In this document: one piece after another, positions 45,705 to 55,043 of the stretch | Layout: each line of letters begins with the position of its first letter | Numbering within the stretch: position 1 is the stretch's first letter | Source: Dyella nitratireducens | GTDB taxonomy: Bacteria > Pseudomonadota > Gammaproteobacteria > Xanthomonadales > Rhodanobacteraceae | Assembly (NCBI RefSeq): GCF_014642835.1 | Contig: NZ_BMJA01000006.1 | Coordinates: forward strand, 124,001 to 188,000 | DNA: 64,000 nucleotides | Direction of reading: 5' to 3' | The notes under the pieces: model-generated | Seen by the model: the letters and a program-made list of their open reading frames with translations, nothing else | Database searches by the model: none | What the model was told of the DNA's origin: nothing | Position numbers and translations under genes: made by a program

Positions 45705-47993
45705 TCAGCTCCGCTCAACTTGAGCCGCGCGAATCTGCGCATCCGCCACGACAATCGCCGTCATGTTCACCACGCGCCGTACCGTGGAGGTAGGGGTGAG
45801 GATGTGCGCAGGCTTGTCCACGCCCATCAGGATCGGGCCGACCGCTACGCCATCGGTCATCACCCGCACCATGTTATAGGCGATGTTGGCGGCATCGAGG
45901 TTGGGCATCACGAACAAGTTGGCGCGTCCGCTCAGGGTGGTGTTGGGAAACATGCGGCGGCGGATCTCCTCGTCCCACGCCGTATCGCCCTGCATTTCAC
46001 CGTCCATTTCCAGGTTCGGCGCGCGTTCGCACAGGATTTTCCGTACTTCGCGCATCTTCACCGCGCTGGCGTTCTCATGGCTGCCGTAGTTGGAGTGCGA
46101 CAGCAACGCGACCTTCGGCTCGATGCCGAACAGCCTCAGCCGATAGCTCGCCTGCAGCGTGGCTTCGGCGATCTGCTCGGCGGATGGGTCGCACTGCACG
46201 TGCGTATCAAGGAAGAACCAGGTGCCCTTGTCGTTGATCACCGCCGTCATCGCCGACGTACACGATACACCCGGATCAAGACCGAATACGCTGCGGATAT
46301 AGCCGAGCTTCTTGTGATAACGCCCGACCAGGCCGCAGATCAGCGCATCCGCCTCACCGCGCTTGACCATCATCGAAGCGATCAGCGTGGGACGCGACCG
46401 CATCAGATTTTTCGCCGCTGCCGGCGTGACGCCACGGCGTTCGGTCAGCGCGTGATATTGCTGCCAGTACTCGTTGAAACGAGGATCGTCGTTGATGTTG
46501 GTGAGTTCGAAATCCACACCGGCACGCATACGCAGGCCCAAGCGCTCGATACGCGTCTCGATCACGTCCGGACGACCAATGAGGATTGGGTACGCCAGCT
46601 TCTCATCGATCACCGTCTGCACCGCGCGCAACACGGTTTCTTCTTCACCCTCGGCATACACCACGCGCTTGCGATCGGCGCGCGCGCGCTCATACACCGG
46701 CTTCATGATCAGACCGGTGCGATAGATAAACTGACTGAGCTTCTCGAGATAAGCCTCCATATCCTCGATCGGCCGCGTGGCCACGCCGGAATCCATCGCG
46801 GCTTGCGCCACGGCAGGCGCCAACATCACCAGCAGGCGCGGATCGAAGGGGCGCGGAATCAAATACTCGGCACCAAACGTAGGCGCTTCACCGCCATAAG
46901 CACCGGCAAGATCACCCGCTTCCATCTGCGCCAATGCGGCGATCGCACGCACGCAAGCGAGCTTCATGGCTTCGTTGATGCCGGTAGCGCCCACATCCAG
47001 CGCGCCACGGAAGATGTACGGGAAGCACAGTGCGTTGTTGACCTGGTTCGGGTAATCCGAACGGCCGGTGGCAATGATGCAATCCGGGCGTACTCGCTTG
47101 GCATCCTCCGGCAGGATCTCCGGATTCGGATTGGCCAGCGCCAGGATGATCGGCTGCTTGGCCATGGTCGCCACCATCTCCGGCTTCAAGATGCCGCCGG
47201 CTGAAAGGCCAAGGAAGATGTCCGCACCGTCCACGATCTCCGCCAGCGTGCGCGCCTTGGTATCGCGCGCATAACGCTGTTTGTCCGGGTCCATATGATC
47301 GCGCCCCACATAGAGCACACCCTCGCGGTCGAACGCCGTGATGTGTTCCCGCTTTGCACCCAACGCCACCAGCATGTCCAGGCAGGCAATGCCTGCTGCG
47401 CCGGCACCGGTGGTGGCGATTTTTACGTCCTCGATGTTCTTGCCGACGATCTTCAGCGCATTGATCACCGCGGCACCGACAATGATCGCAGTGCCGTGCT
47501 GGTCGTCGTGGAACACCGGAATCTTCATCCGTTCGCGCAGCTTGCGCTCGACGATGAAGCACTCCGGCGCCTTGATGTCTTCCAGGTTGATGCCGCCGAA
47601 GGTCGGTTCCATCGCGGCGATGATGTCCACCAGCTTGTCCGGGTCGCGCTCATTGAGCTCGATGTCAAACACATCGATACCGGCAAACTTCTGGAACAAC
47701 ACGCCCTTACCTTCCATCACCGGTTTGCCGGCCAGCGGCCCGATGTCGCCCAGGCCCAGCACGGCGGTGCCGTTGGTGATCACGGCCACCAGGTTGGAAC
47801 GCGCGGTGTACTGGCTGGCGTTCTGCGGATTCTCGACGATGGCTTCACAGGCATAAGCCACACCCGGTGAATATGCCAACGAGAGATCGCGCTGCGTAAC
47901 CAGCGGCGTAGTCGGTGTGACCTTGATCTTGCCGGGACGCGGCAGGCGATGATACTCGAGGGCGGCTTGGCGGAAGTCGTCGGATTGAGCCAT
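45705..47993 (-). CDS. maeB: NADP-type malic enzyme with C-terminal phosphotransacetylase-like domain
   Basis: This 762-residue enzyme oxidatively decarboxylates malate to pyruvate. The malic domain (~1-160) contains [15 protein letters not shown] and the catalytic Lys region [20 protein letters not shown]. The NAD(P) domain (~160-425) has [21 protein letters not shown] and [19 protein letters not shown]. Residues ~430-762 form a PTA-like domain ([20 protein letters not shown]-like [14 protein letters not shown]), usually regulatory for acetyl-CoA sensing. The length equals the usual MaeB. ATG 47993 is chosen; the frame upstream adds 22 unlikely residues. Confidence 0.95.
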   Translation of the reverse strand: MAQSDDFRQAALEYHRLPRPGKIKVTPTTPLVTQRDLSLAYSPGVAYACEAIVENPQNASQYTARSNLVAVITNGTAVLGLGDIGPLAGKPVMEGKGVLFQKFAGIDVFDIELNERDPDKLVDIIAAMEPTFGGINLEDIKAPECFIVERKLRERMKIPVFHDDQHGTAIIVGAAVINALKIVGKNIEDVKIATTGAGAAGIACLDMLVALGAKREHITAFDREGVLYVGRDHMDPDKQRYARDTKARTLAEIVDGADIFLGLSAGGILKPEMVATMAKQPIILALANPNPEILPEDAKRVRPDCIIATGRSDYPNQVNNALCFPYIFRGALDVGATGINEAMKLACVRAIAALAQMEAGDLAGAYGGEAPTFGAEYLIPRPFDPRLLVMLAPAVAQAAMDSGVATRPIEDMEAYLEKLSQFIYRTGLIMKPVYERARADRKRVVYAEGEEETVLRAVQTVIDEKLAYPILIGRPDVIETRIERLGLRMRAGVDFELTNINDDPRFNEYWQQYHALTERRGVTPAAAKNLMRSRPTLIASMMVKRGEADALICGLVGRYHKKLGYIRSVFGLDPGVSCTSAMTAVINDKGTWFFLDTHVQCDPSAEQIAEATLQASYRLRLFGIEPKVALLSHSNYGSHENASAVKMREVRKILCERAPNLEMDGEMQGDTAWDEEIRRRMFPNTTLSGRANLFVMPNLDAANIAYNMVRVMTDGVAVGPILMGVDKPAHILTPTSTVRRVVNMTAIVVADAQIRAAQVERS

Positions 47994-48351
47994 TAGATGG
48001 TTGCAACGAAAAGGGATGGGAGAAGGAGCCGCGTGGCGGCATGTCGTAGATGGTAGCACCCAGCAGTAGCAGTCACCGGGGATTGCGGGTAGTCAATAGG
48101 TAGTAAATAGCCCAATCTTTACGCCTCCTTATGGCGGCCGATTTTTGATGCAGCGCGGCAGAATATGTGGCCGCCACCGGCGCCTCTATGAATACTTGCT
48201 GCCATGCCGCGACAAAGCTACAGACCTTATGAATTTGCGGCGTTCTTTGAACATGCCGACAAACAGCTGCATCACACCAATCTACTACCGAGCCATCTCT
48301 CCAACTAGGCGCTAGGCTGCGCGCAGGCGCCGCACCACCTGGAAATCGGGC
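47994..48351. other. AT-richer intergenic region without a supported gene
   Basis: This 358-base stretch holds the presumed maeB promoter (AT-rich near 48100-48150) and a 34-codon open frame at 48204-48308 (MPRQSYRPYEF...) with no clear ribosome site. I see no RNA gene or repeat. Its base composition is visibly less GC-rich than the neighbourhood. Confidence 0.6.
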
Positions 48352-48657
48352 TTACAAACAGAGGTCACCGACAGCCGAATGGAAAGTGCACTCCAGATCG
48401 GGTTTTTCTGGTTTTTTTTTATAGAACTGGCAACCCGCACAGGCATTGCCAGCGTTGCGCTCGGCATTTGAACTGTCTCTGACGTCTTCAAAACAGCCCC
48501 GCGCATTGGCAACGGGATCGGCTTCAGAAACCTTTGACAGATCATCTGCACGCGCCACTCGCGGCAACCCCTCGGCCAGCACCGTCGCTGCAGCAATGCT
48601 GGCGGCAAACTTTAGGAAACGACGGCGCGAATCGATATCTCTTGGTTTCACAAACAC
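48352..48657 (-). CDS. Tat-exported HiPIP-like [4Fe-4S] protein, divergent
   Basis: This 101-residue protein has a twin-arginine signal (SRRRFLKFAAS at 10-20, AEGLPRVARADD). The mature part contains DPVANARGC and a cysteine pattern CAGCQFY (73, 76), EC (90), LC (100), similar to high-potential iron-sulfur proteins. The usual C-x2-C is kept. The last spacing is nine residues rather than about 13, and the usual GWC...W ending is replaced by LC-stop. A run of nine A/T at 48412-48420 encodes KKK, where slippage is possible. It follows the ACMSD-like gene by 15 bases, so one operon. Confidence 0.7.
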   Translation of the reverse strand: MFVKPRDIDSRRRFLKFAASIAAATVLAEGLPRVARADDLSKVSEADPVANARGCFEDVRDSSNAERNAGNACAGCQFYKKKPEKPDLECTFHSAVGDLCL

Positions 48658-48672
48658 TCTCTTAGAAGGAAC

Positions 48673-49686
48673 TCAGATCCGCTTATCAAACGAGCGATTG
48701 AAGAACTTGGAAGCGTTCTCGCCGAGAATGCGCGTCTTCTGATGATGATCAAGGTGTTTGGCATGACGGATAAGTGAACCCATCTGCTGCTCCCCGAGGG
48801 GATAGGGGTAGTCCGTGCCAAGCATGATGCGATCGTCACCCATGACGGAGACGAGATAATCGAGCGCGCGCTCGTCAAATACCGCCGAGTCGATCCAGAA
48901 CCGTTTCACATAGCTAGATGGCGGAAGGGGAGAGTTTTCGCGCACGATGTCACGATACTTCCAGGCGTTGTCGGCGCGCCCCAATGTAAAGGCAAAATTG
49001 CCACCACCATGGGCGAAGCAGATCCGCAGGCTTTCCGGAATACGCTCCATCGCTCCAGACAGGATGAGCGACAGCATCGTCAAATGCGTTTCCGCCGGCA
49101 TCGCTACCAGCCACTGCAACATGTAGCGACTCATCCTGCCGCCACCCATCATGTCCCATGGATGCACCAGAATCGGACAACCGATATGGGCGCAATGTTG
49201 CAAGAAAGTGATGATGCCTTCGTCATCGAAGTCTTTGTTTCCAACGTGGTTGCCGAGTTCCACGCCGATATGTCCATTCGCCATGGCTCGCTCCGCCTCA
49301 CGGCACGAAGCGTCCACGTCCTGCAGAGGAACTTGAGCTATGGCATGGATGCGCTCGCCGGAGCGTGCGCACATCTCCAGCGCCATATCGTTGAACATGC
49401 GTGCGCAATCCAGGGCATGTTCTGGTTTGCGAAGATAGGCAAAGAGCACCGGAGTAACACTCATGACCTGATGGTCGATGCCGTCACGGTCCATTTCTTC
49501 CAGTCGCTTGTGGACGTCCCACGTCGCGGAATAAACGGGACGGAATTCCTGATCTCCGACCATCAACATCGCTTTGCCGCAACCGAGATGCTTCATCCAC
49601 GGCCAATTGGGTTCACCAAATCGCTCGGCGAGGTTTTCCCAGGACTCCGGGAGAAAGTGGTTATGAATATCGACAGCGACTGACAT
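48673..49686 (-). CDS. ACMSD-like amidohydrolase/decarboxylase
   Basis: This 337-residue TIM-barrel metalloenzyme has AVDIHNHFLPESW (HxH metal site, residues 8-10), HPWDMMGGGRMSRYMLQWLV (~165-185, metal His and family block), CFAHGGGNFAFTLGR (~215) and GTDYPYPLGE (~285, catalytic Asp). These blocks match 2-amino-3-carboxymuconate-6-semialdehyde decarboxylase closely in order and spacing. ACMSD normally acts in tryptophan/kynurenine or 2-nitrobenzoate degradation, but no such genes are here. ATG 49686 has a GGAAAA ribosome site. It is paired with a HiPIP-like gene. Confidence 0.85.
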   Translation of the reverse strand: MSVAVDIHNHFLPESWENLAERFGEPNWPWMKHLGCGKAMLMVGDQEFRPVYSATWDVHKRLEEMDRDGIDHQVMSVTPVLFAYLRKPEHALDCARMFNDMALEMCARSGERIHAIAQVPLQDVDASCREAERAMANGHIGVELGNHVGNKDFDDEGIITFLQHCAHIGCPILVHPWDMMGGGRMSRYMLQWLVAMPAETHLTMLSLILSGAMERIPESLRICFAHGGGNFAFTLGRADNAWKYRDIVRENSPLPPSSYVKRFWIDSAVFDERALDYLVSVMGDDRIMLGTDYPYPLGEQQMGSLIRHAKHLDHHQKTRILGENASKFFNRSFDKRI

Positions 49687-49890
49687 ATTTTTTCCGATGA
49701 TTTTCCAAAGAGGGTTACTCAGCCCCCCGTGATGCACCATCGGAGTAAACCCCGTTGACATGCAGGCGTTGACTCATATCTTTTGAGATCACCCATGCCC
49801 CCTATGTAGTCATGGGAATCAAAGCGGGTATTGCTCCCGATAGACACACCTGCAGATACTCGCTGCCACATCCATGCCACGACGAAAGCC

Positions 49891-50400
49891 ATGACCACCC
49901 GCCTCGCCAAGATCCTGCTGTCACTCGCGCTAGCTGCATTCGCTTTCATCGTGACGTTCGACAACATCGTCGATTACGGCTCCAACTTCCTGTTCGTGCA
50001 GCATGTGTTGTCGATGGATACAACCTTCCCCGGCAATGCGCTGATGGGCCGTGCCATGACCAGTCCCGCGATATGGCACGCAAGCTACTGGCTGATCATC
50101 GCTGCGGAAGGCTCCACCTACCTGTTGTTGCTCAGCGGAACTGTCGCCATGTGGCGGGCTCGCCACAAAGACGGCGCAAACTTCAACGCCGCAAAGAAAT
50201 GGGTCACGGCCGGATGCGTGATGGGCTTCCTGGTGTGGTTCTTCGGCTTCATGGTGGTCGGCGGGGAGTGGTTCGCCATGTGGCAGTCGAAGACGTGGAA
50301 CGGACAGGAAGGTGCCTTCCGGTTCTACATGGCGATCCTGGGTGTGCTGATCTTCGTCAATCAGCCCGATGCCGACCTGGCACCCTCACAAACCGGTTGA
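49891..50400 (+). CDS. DUF2165 small integral membrane protein
   Basis: This 169-residue protein has four membrane segments (~8-28, 65-90, 110-135, 145-165). It carries the family pattern AAFAFIVTFDNIVDYGSNFLFVQHVLSMDTTFP and WFFGFMVVGGEWFAMWQSKTWNGQEGAFRF. The function is unknown. ATG 49891 begins the typical N-terminus MTTRLAKILLSLALA. Its 3' end overlaps the convergent QEGLA gene by 15 bases. Confidence 0.88.
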   Translation: MTTRLAKILLSLALAAFAFIVTFDNIVDYGSNFLFVQHVLSMDTTFPGNALMGRAMTSPAIWHASYWLIIAAEGSTYLLLLSGTVAMWRARHKDGANFNAAKKWVTAGCVMGFLVWFFGFMVVGGEWFAMWQSKTWNGQEGAFRFYMAILGVLIFVNQPDADLAPSQTG

Positions 50401-51666
50401 CAAGGTTTCGGCCTCTACCTTTGACATCCGCACGCGATTGATAAACAGCGAGAAGGCGAGCTTGCCGGCCAGTCCATGCACATGTTGCATCCATGGTGGC
50501 AACCAGCGCGGCGCAGTGAGTGCGCCGGATTGGAAATACGGCTCCAGGCTCATTACATCACCCAGCGTCAGCTTGCCGGCGAAAAGATAGCGCAGCAGAT
50601 CCATACGCCGTTCCTTCAACGCCCAGCGGAAGAACGTATGCACATCGATCAGGCCAGAGAGATACACGTTGTCTTTGGCAAACGCCGAGCCGCCGCACAA
50701 GGGCACACCGCGGAACACACGCTGCGCGGAATGGAAGCTGTCTCCCACGCTTTGGCCGCAACGGTTGAAGTAGCGATACACCTCGACGAAATCCGCGCCG
50801 TTGAGCGCCATGTCGAGCGCAAGGATACGCAGGCTGATGCGCTTGAGCCGTGCGATGTCGATCGCACCCGACATCAACTCGGCGAACACGGCAAGACCTT
50901 CCTGTGTGGCCGTGACGCGCGGCGAGGTACGCGCAAGTGACGCCAGCACCGGCTGCTCGCGGCCATTCAGCGCCGTGAGCGAGTGCACGTAGGCTTCGTG
51001 ATTGAGCAGTTGATGACGGTCGTACTGGCTGAAACGCGTACCGCCGCGAAGTCGGATGCGGGTGGCACCGGCCGCCGCCTTGGCGGTGAGATCGTTGTCC
51101 ACCTCCACCGCAATCACGCCGTGACCAAAGAAATCATCCAGCGCGGTAGACAGATCCTTGCGCAACAACTCGGAGGAGATGTTGGTGACGATGTCGTCGT
51201 CAGCCATATCCGCGCCAAGTTCGTCGGACAGCTCCACGAAGTAGCGCGCCGCGTCGAGATTGCTGTAATGGCTGCCTGGAATGGCGTCGCCTGGGCGTCC
51301 ATAAAGCTGGATGGATGGCGCAGTAACGCCTTCGGTGCCTACGGCTTCGAGCATTTCAGCGGCGACACGCCAGGATTCGGCCGTGCGGCGCAGATACTCG
51401 CGAATGGGATCGCCGTCGCCCGCCTCTTTTTCGATAGCCTCAAGTTCCTTGCGCACCTCGGAGAGATCGGGCTTGTGATAACCCACTTCCGGCAGAGCGT
51501 ACTGACCTTTGCCGTAGGCTTCGATCATGCGGTCTTCCAGCGATGCCGGCCAGCTCACGGTCGACAGGATGTTGATCCCCTTCACCGCCAGCAGCAGGCG
51601 CTTGTCGAGTGCGGCATACGCTTCAAGACCGGCCGGAATAACTTTTTCTGCGATGGTACTCACCAT
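50386..51666 (-). CDS. QEGLA-motif metallopeptidase-like protein (DUF1704)
   Basis: This 426-residue protein is of the family named for its QEGLA motif (TATQEGLAVFAELMSG, ~265). A zinc-type HExxxH site occurs as LLNHEAYVHSLT (~225). The family (sometimes annotated as modulating flavohaemoglobin expression) is related to the eukaryotic tyrosine-type carboxypeptidase MATCAP and probably hydrolyses peptides, but bacterial substrates are unknown. It overlaps the rsgA stop by seven bases, and the two are probably co-translated. Confidence 0.88.
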   Translation of the reverse strand: MVSTIAEKVIPAGLEAYAALDKRLLLAVKGINILSTVSWPASLEDRMIEAYGKGQYALPEVGYHKPDLSEVRKELEAIEKEAGDGDPIREYLRRTAESWRVAAEMLEAVGTEGVTAPSIQLYGRPGDAIPGSHYSNLDAARYFVELSDELGADMADDDIVTNISSELLRKDLSTALDDFFGHGVIAVEVDNDLTAKAAAGATRIRLRGGTRFSQYDRHQLLNHEAYVHSLTALNGREQPVLASLARTSPRVTATQEGLAVFAELMSGAIDIARLKRISLRILALDMALNGADFVEVYRYFNRCGQSVGDSFHSAQRVFRGVPLCGGSAFAKDNVYLSGLIDVHTFFRWALKERRMDLLRYLFAGKLTLGDVMSLEPYFQSGALTAPRWLPPWMQHVHGLAGKLAFSLFINRVRMSKVEAETLSTGL

Positions 51667-52721
51667 CCCTCCCGGTCACGCGAACCGCGTGGACCATGTG
51701 GCTTGACCGTTGGGCGTCCGCCGCGCTGGCGGCGCAAGCGCGATTCGAGCAAGTTAGCCTGTTCTTCGCGTTCGTCGCGCAATTTCAGGTAATTGCGCCA
51801 GCGCTCGGGCGTGAGTTCGCCATCGTGCAAGGCTTCTTGAATGGCGCAGCCGGGCTCACTGCCATGGCCGCAATCAGCAAAGCGGCAGTTTTCGGCCAGG
51901 GCGTCGATGTCGGCGAACAGGTCGAGATTTTCTTCGCCCGTGAGCTTGAGCTCGCGCATCCCCGGTGTGTCGATCAGGCAACCGCCACTAGGTAACTGCA
52001 ACAAGGCTCGATAAGTCGTGGTGTGACGTCCGCGGCTGTCGTGGCCGCGCACGTCGCCGATGGCCATGTGCTGGCTGCCGAGCAACGTATTGGTGAGGGT
52101 GGATTTGCCGGCGCCGGACGAACCCACCAGCACCGCGCTGTCGCCCGGCTTCAAGTAAACAGCGAGCACCGATGCGCTGGCCGGGTCCTTGCCGTTGATC
52201 GCGTGGATCGGCGTGCCTTCAGGCAGGCGCATTTTCAGTTCCGCGATACGGTTTTCCACACCCTCATTGAGATCGGGCTTGCTGAGCACCACCACCGGCT
52301 GCGCGCCCGAGCCCTCCACCAGCGACAGGTAGCGCTCGATGCGGGCGGGATTGAAATCCCCATCCAGGCCGGTCAGCACCAGCACGTAATCAATATTGGT
52401 GGCGATCACCTGCCGCTCGTAGCGTTCCCCGGCCGCGGCACGCGACAGCACGGTGCGTCGCGGCTGCACGATCTGGATGTGCGGCGGCTTGCCCGGTTCG
52501 ATTTCCACGAAATCGCCCACCGCCGGGCGTTCGGCCGGGTCCAGCCCGCGCTTGAGGAAATGGCCGGCCGGCTGGGCGCTGAAAACCTGCCCGCCGTCAT
52601 GCAGCTCGTAGCCGGCACGGTGTTGCGCCACCACGCGCGCCAGCCGCCGGCCCTCGCCCGGCAGGTCCTGGTCCCGCCAGCCGATGTGGCGAAGCCGTTG
52701 GATGGTCTGCGCGTCGGTCAT
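51660..52721 (-). CDS. rsgA: Ribosome small-subunit-dependent GTPase A
   Basis: This 353-residue late 30S-assembly GTPase has an N-terminal OB fold (~45-110) and a circularly permuted GTPase domain. G4 comes first (VVLSKPDLNE, ~155), then the P-loop GSSGAGKSTLTN (~210), G2/G3 (HTTTYRALL, DTPGMRELKL). A C-terminal zinc-binding element follows (CRFADCGHGSEPGCAI). All required motifs are intact. It overlaps the QEGLA gene and is divergent from the aminotransferase gene. Confidence 0.96.
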   Translation of the reverse strand: MTDAQTIQRLRHIGWRDQDLPGEGRRLARVVAQHRAGYELHDGGQVFSAQPAGHFLKRGLDPAERPAVGDFVEIEPGKPPHIQIVQPRRTVLSRAAAGERYERQVIATNIDYVLVLTGLDGDFNPARIERYLSLVEGSGAQPVVVLSKPDLNEGVENRIAELKMRLPEGTPIHAINGKDPASASVLAVYLKPGDSAVLVGSSGAGKSTLTNTLLGSQHMAIGDVRGHDSRGRHTTTYRALLQLPSGGCLIDTPGMRELKLTGEENLDLFADIDALAENCRFADCGHGSEPGCAIQEALHDGELTPERWRNYLKLRDEREEQANLLESRLRRQRGGRPTVKPHGPRGSRDREGW

Positions 52722-52860
52722 GAAGTGGGATTATGCCCATCTTCGAACGGACTCGGGACCCGGTACGATCCAATGGGCATATGCCACCTGGTGCAAAGGC
52801 TCTTCCGCTTTTTGCCACATTCCAGCCCCACGGCGCCCGAACACGCTGTTAGGATCGTTA

Positions 52861-52879
52861 AGCCGGCAGCAAACCGGCT
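52861..52879 (+). other. Small hairpin in leader of the aminotransferase gene
   Basis: AGCCGG-CAGCAAA-CCGGCT is followed by TTCCCG. It lies 30 bases upstream of the predicted TTG start and could affect initiation or be an attenuator. This is weak evidence. Confidence 0.35.
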
Positions 52880-52908
52880 TTCCCGTTTCGTTAAAGGACT
52901 TTAGACCG

Positions 52909-54156
52909 TTGTCCCCGATCAAGCCCAGCGCGCACCTGGCCGAAGTGCGCTATGAAATCCGCGGCGCACTGACTCGTCGCGCGCGTGAACTGGAAGCGGC
53001 GGGAACGCCGATCATCAAGCTCAACATCGGCAATCCGGCCCGTTATGGCTTTTCGGTACCGGCCCACCTGCGTGAGGCCATCGCCGCGCATCTGCATGAA
53101 AGCGAAGCTTATGGTCACGAACAGGGCCTGGAAGAGGCACGCGAAGCCATCGCCGTGCAGCAGCGCGCACGCGGCGCACGCCATGCGCAGGTGGAACGCA
53201 TCTTCATCGGCAATGGCGTCAGCGAACTGATCGATCTGAGCCTGCGCGCCCTGTTGCAGCCAGGTGATGAAGTGCTGTTGCCGAGCCCGGACTACCCGCT
53301 GTGGAGCGCTGCCACCATTCTCAATGGCGGTGTGCCGCGCTACTACCGCTGCCTCGCCGAGAACCGGCACATGCCGGATCCGGAAGAAATGGAAGCCCTG
53401 ATCACCCCGCGTACGCGTGCGCTGGTGCTGGTCAATCCGAACAATCCGACCGGCGCCGTGTATCCGCGCGCCTTGCTGGAACAGATCGTAGAGATCGCCG
53501 CGCGGCATCGCCTGTTGCTGTTGTGCGACGAGATCTACGACGAAATCCTCTACGACGGCACGCCGTTCCAGCCACTGGCCGACGTAGCCGGCAACCACCC
53601 ATGCCTCAGCTTCGGTGGCCTGAGCAAGGTGCACCGCGCCTGCGGTTACCGCGTGGGCTGGCTGAGTCTTTCCGGCGATCCGGCGCGCACGCATGAATAC
53701 CGCGATGCGCTGCAACTGTTGGCTGCCTTGCGTCTCTGTGCCAACGTCACCGCACAGTGGGCGGTGATTCCGGCCTTGCAGGACGCACCCACCATCAACG
53801 CACTCACGTCGCCCGGCGGACGTCTTCATGAAGCGCGGCAGGCGATCCTCGACGGCGTCGCATCCAGCCGCTATCTGGATGTCGTATCACCAGGCGGTGC
53901 GCTCTACGCGTTCCCGCGCGTGCGCAGCGATCGTATCGCCGACTTCAACGATAACGAATTCGCGTTGCGCCTGTTGGAAGAGGAATCTGTGCTGATCGTG
54001 CCAGGCACCAGCTTCAACGTGCCAAACAGCCGGCACATGCGCCTCACCCTGCTGCCGCAGCCGGCGCAATTGCGCGAAGTGTTCGTGCGCATGGAGCGCG
54101 TACTGGAACGCTTAGCTGCAGAAGAAGCTCCCCGCGCCGCCGTGGCTGCCGTCTGA
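52909..54156 (+). CDS. PLP-dependent aminotransferase, AlaA type
   Basis: This 415-residue class I aminotransferase begins with a TTG codon (52909) after AAAGGA. The protein (SPIKPSAHLAEVRYEIRG) has KLNIGNPARYGF, GNGVSELIDL, the PLP-phosphate region VNPNNPTGAVY, the Asp contact LLCDEIYDEI, and the PLP Lys in SFGGLSKVHRACGYRVGW. These match the AlaA/valine-pyruvate group, which makes alanine from pyruvate and glutamate. The open frame upstream to 52684 crosses the rsgA promoter and is rejected. The SGNH hydrolase gene starts three bases after its stop. Confidence 0.9.
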   Translation: MSPIKPSAHLAEVRYEIRGALTRRARELEAAGTPIIKLNIGNPARYGFSVPAHLREAIAAHLHESEAYGHEQGLEEAREAIAVQQRARGARHAQVERIFIGNGVSELIDLSLRALLQPGDEVLLPSPDYPLWSAATILNGGVPRYYRCLAENRHMPDPEEMEALITPRTRALVLVNPNNPTGAVYPRALLEQIVEIAARHRLLLLCDEIYDEILYDGTPFQPLADVAGNHPCLSFGGLSKVHRACGYRVGWLSLSGDPARTHEYRDALQLLAALRLCANVTAQWAVIPALQDAPTINALTSPGGRLHEARQAILDGVASSRYLDVVSPGGALYAFPRVRSDRIADFNDNEFALRLLEEESVLIVPGTSFNVPNSRHMRLTLLPQPAQLREVFVRMERVLERLAAEEAPRAAVAAV

Positions 54157-54159
54157 TCC

Positions 54160-54765
54160 ATGCCGCTGCGCTATCTGGCCCTGGGTGACTCGTACACCAT
54201 CGGCGAAGACGTGCCTGCCCAGGCACGTTGGCCGATGCAATTGGTGGAAAAGCTGCGCAAGCAGGCTATTGCCATCGATGATCCACAGATCATCGCCGTG
54301 ACCGGCTGGACGACGGATGAGCTGTCTGCCGGCATGGACCAGGCCGTACTCGCGGCTGAGTACGATCTGGTCACTCTGCTGATCGGCGTGAACAACCAAT
54401 ACCGCGGCCGCCCGGCGGAAGAGTATCGGGAGCAGTTCCATACACTGCTATTACGTGCCGTGACACTATCCGGCCGACGCGCCAGACGTGTGGTGGTGGT
54501 TTCCATTCCCGACTGGGGCGTCACGCCATTCGGTTATGCAAGCGGACGCGACCGCGCGCAAATCGCCCGCGAATTGGATACCTTCAATGCGATTGCACGC
54601 GAGGAAGCCAGCAAGGCCGGCGCGCCGTTTGTAAACATCACCGGTATCTCGCGCGAGCACGCGAATCTGGTTGCGTCGGATGGCTTGCACCCTGCTGGCG
54701 CGCAATATGCATTGTGGACGGACGCCATCGAACCGATGGTCACCGCAGCATTGCACGCTGATTGA
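54160..54765 (+). CDS. SGNH/GDSL hydrolase
   Basis: This 201-residue esterase-fold protein begins MPLRYLALGDSYTIGED (nucleophile Ser in GDSYT). It has a glycine block (GWTTDELSAG), the Asn motif IGVNNQYRG (~85), and the Asp-x-x-His catalytic pair in SDGLHPAGAQY (~165). It has no signal peptide, so it is cytosolic or leaderless. The substrate is unknown. It is co-transcribed with the aminotransferase gene. After it, 54766-55043 shows no convincing gene. Confidence 0.92.
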   Translation: MPLRYLALGDSYTIGEDVPAQARWPMQLVEKLRKQAIAIDDPQIIAVTGWTTDELSAGMDQAVLAAEYDLVTLLIGVNNQYRGRPAEEYREQFHTLLLRAVTLSGRRARRVVVVSIPDWGVTPFGYASGRDRAQIARELDTFNAIAREEASKAGAPFVNITGISREHANLVASDGLHPAGAQYALWTDAIEPMVTAALHAD

Positions 54766-55043
54766 GTCGTCGTCTTCCGGCCGACACGCGCATCTATCTT
54801 GCGCAAAATTGCACAATCTAACCAACGAGATTCACTTTCCAGCTTTTCCAGCGCCTCAAATGGCACCGCAAGTATTTACTCCACGTCAATTTCCTGAAAC
54901 AGTTGCCATCAGGGGACGTTGGGGCAACTTGCAGTTTATGAGGACTGATTAGGCGTTCGCACGTCTAGCTGTTGCAAGGGAAAACAGCTCACAGCCCTCG
55001 TTGCACCGATGCTCCTCTGCGGCCATTTATTCGGGGAGACATC

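Noticed and set aside
42328-45723. Very long plus-strand open frame (1131 codons) opposite aceE
   Set aside because: aceE on the other strand is certain. The antisense product is a low-complexity His/Arg/Val shadow, and the frame runs into repeats.
48204-48308. 34-codon open frame in the maeB/HiPIP intergenic region
   Set aside because: There is no convincing ribosome site or family resemblance. It could be a remnant but cannot be supported.
54860-54952. Small open frame (MAPQVFTPRQF..., 30 codons) upstream of the TonB receptor
   Set aside because: It was considered as a precursor peptide, but there is no ribosome site, no leader motif and no maturation enzyme nearby.
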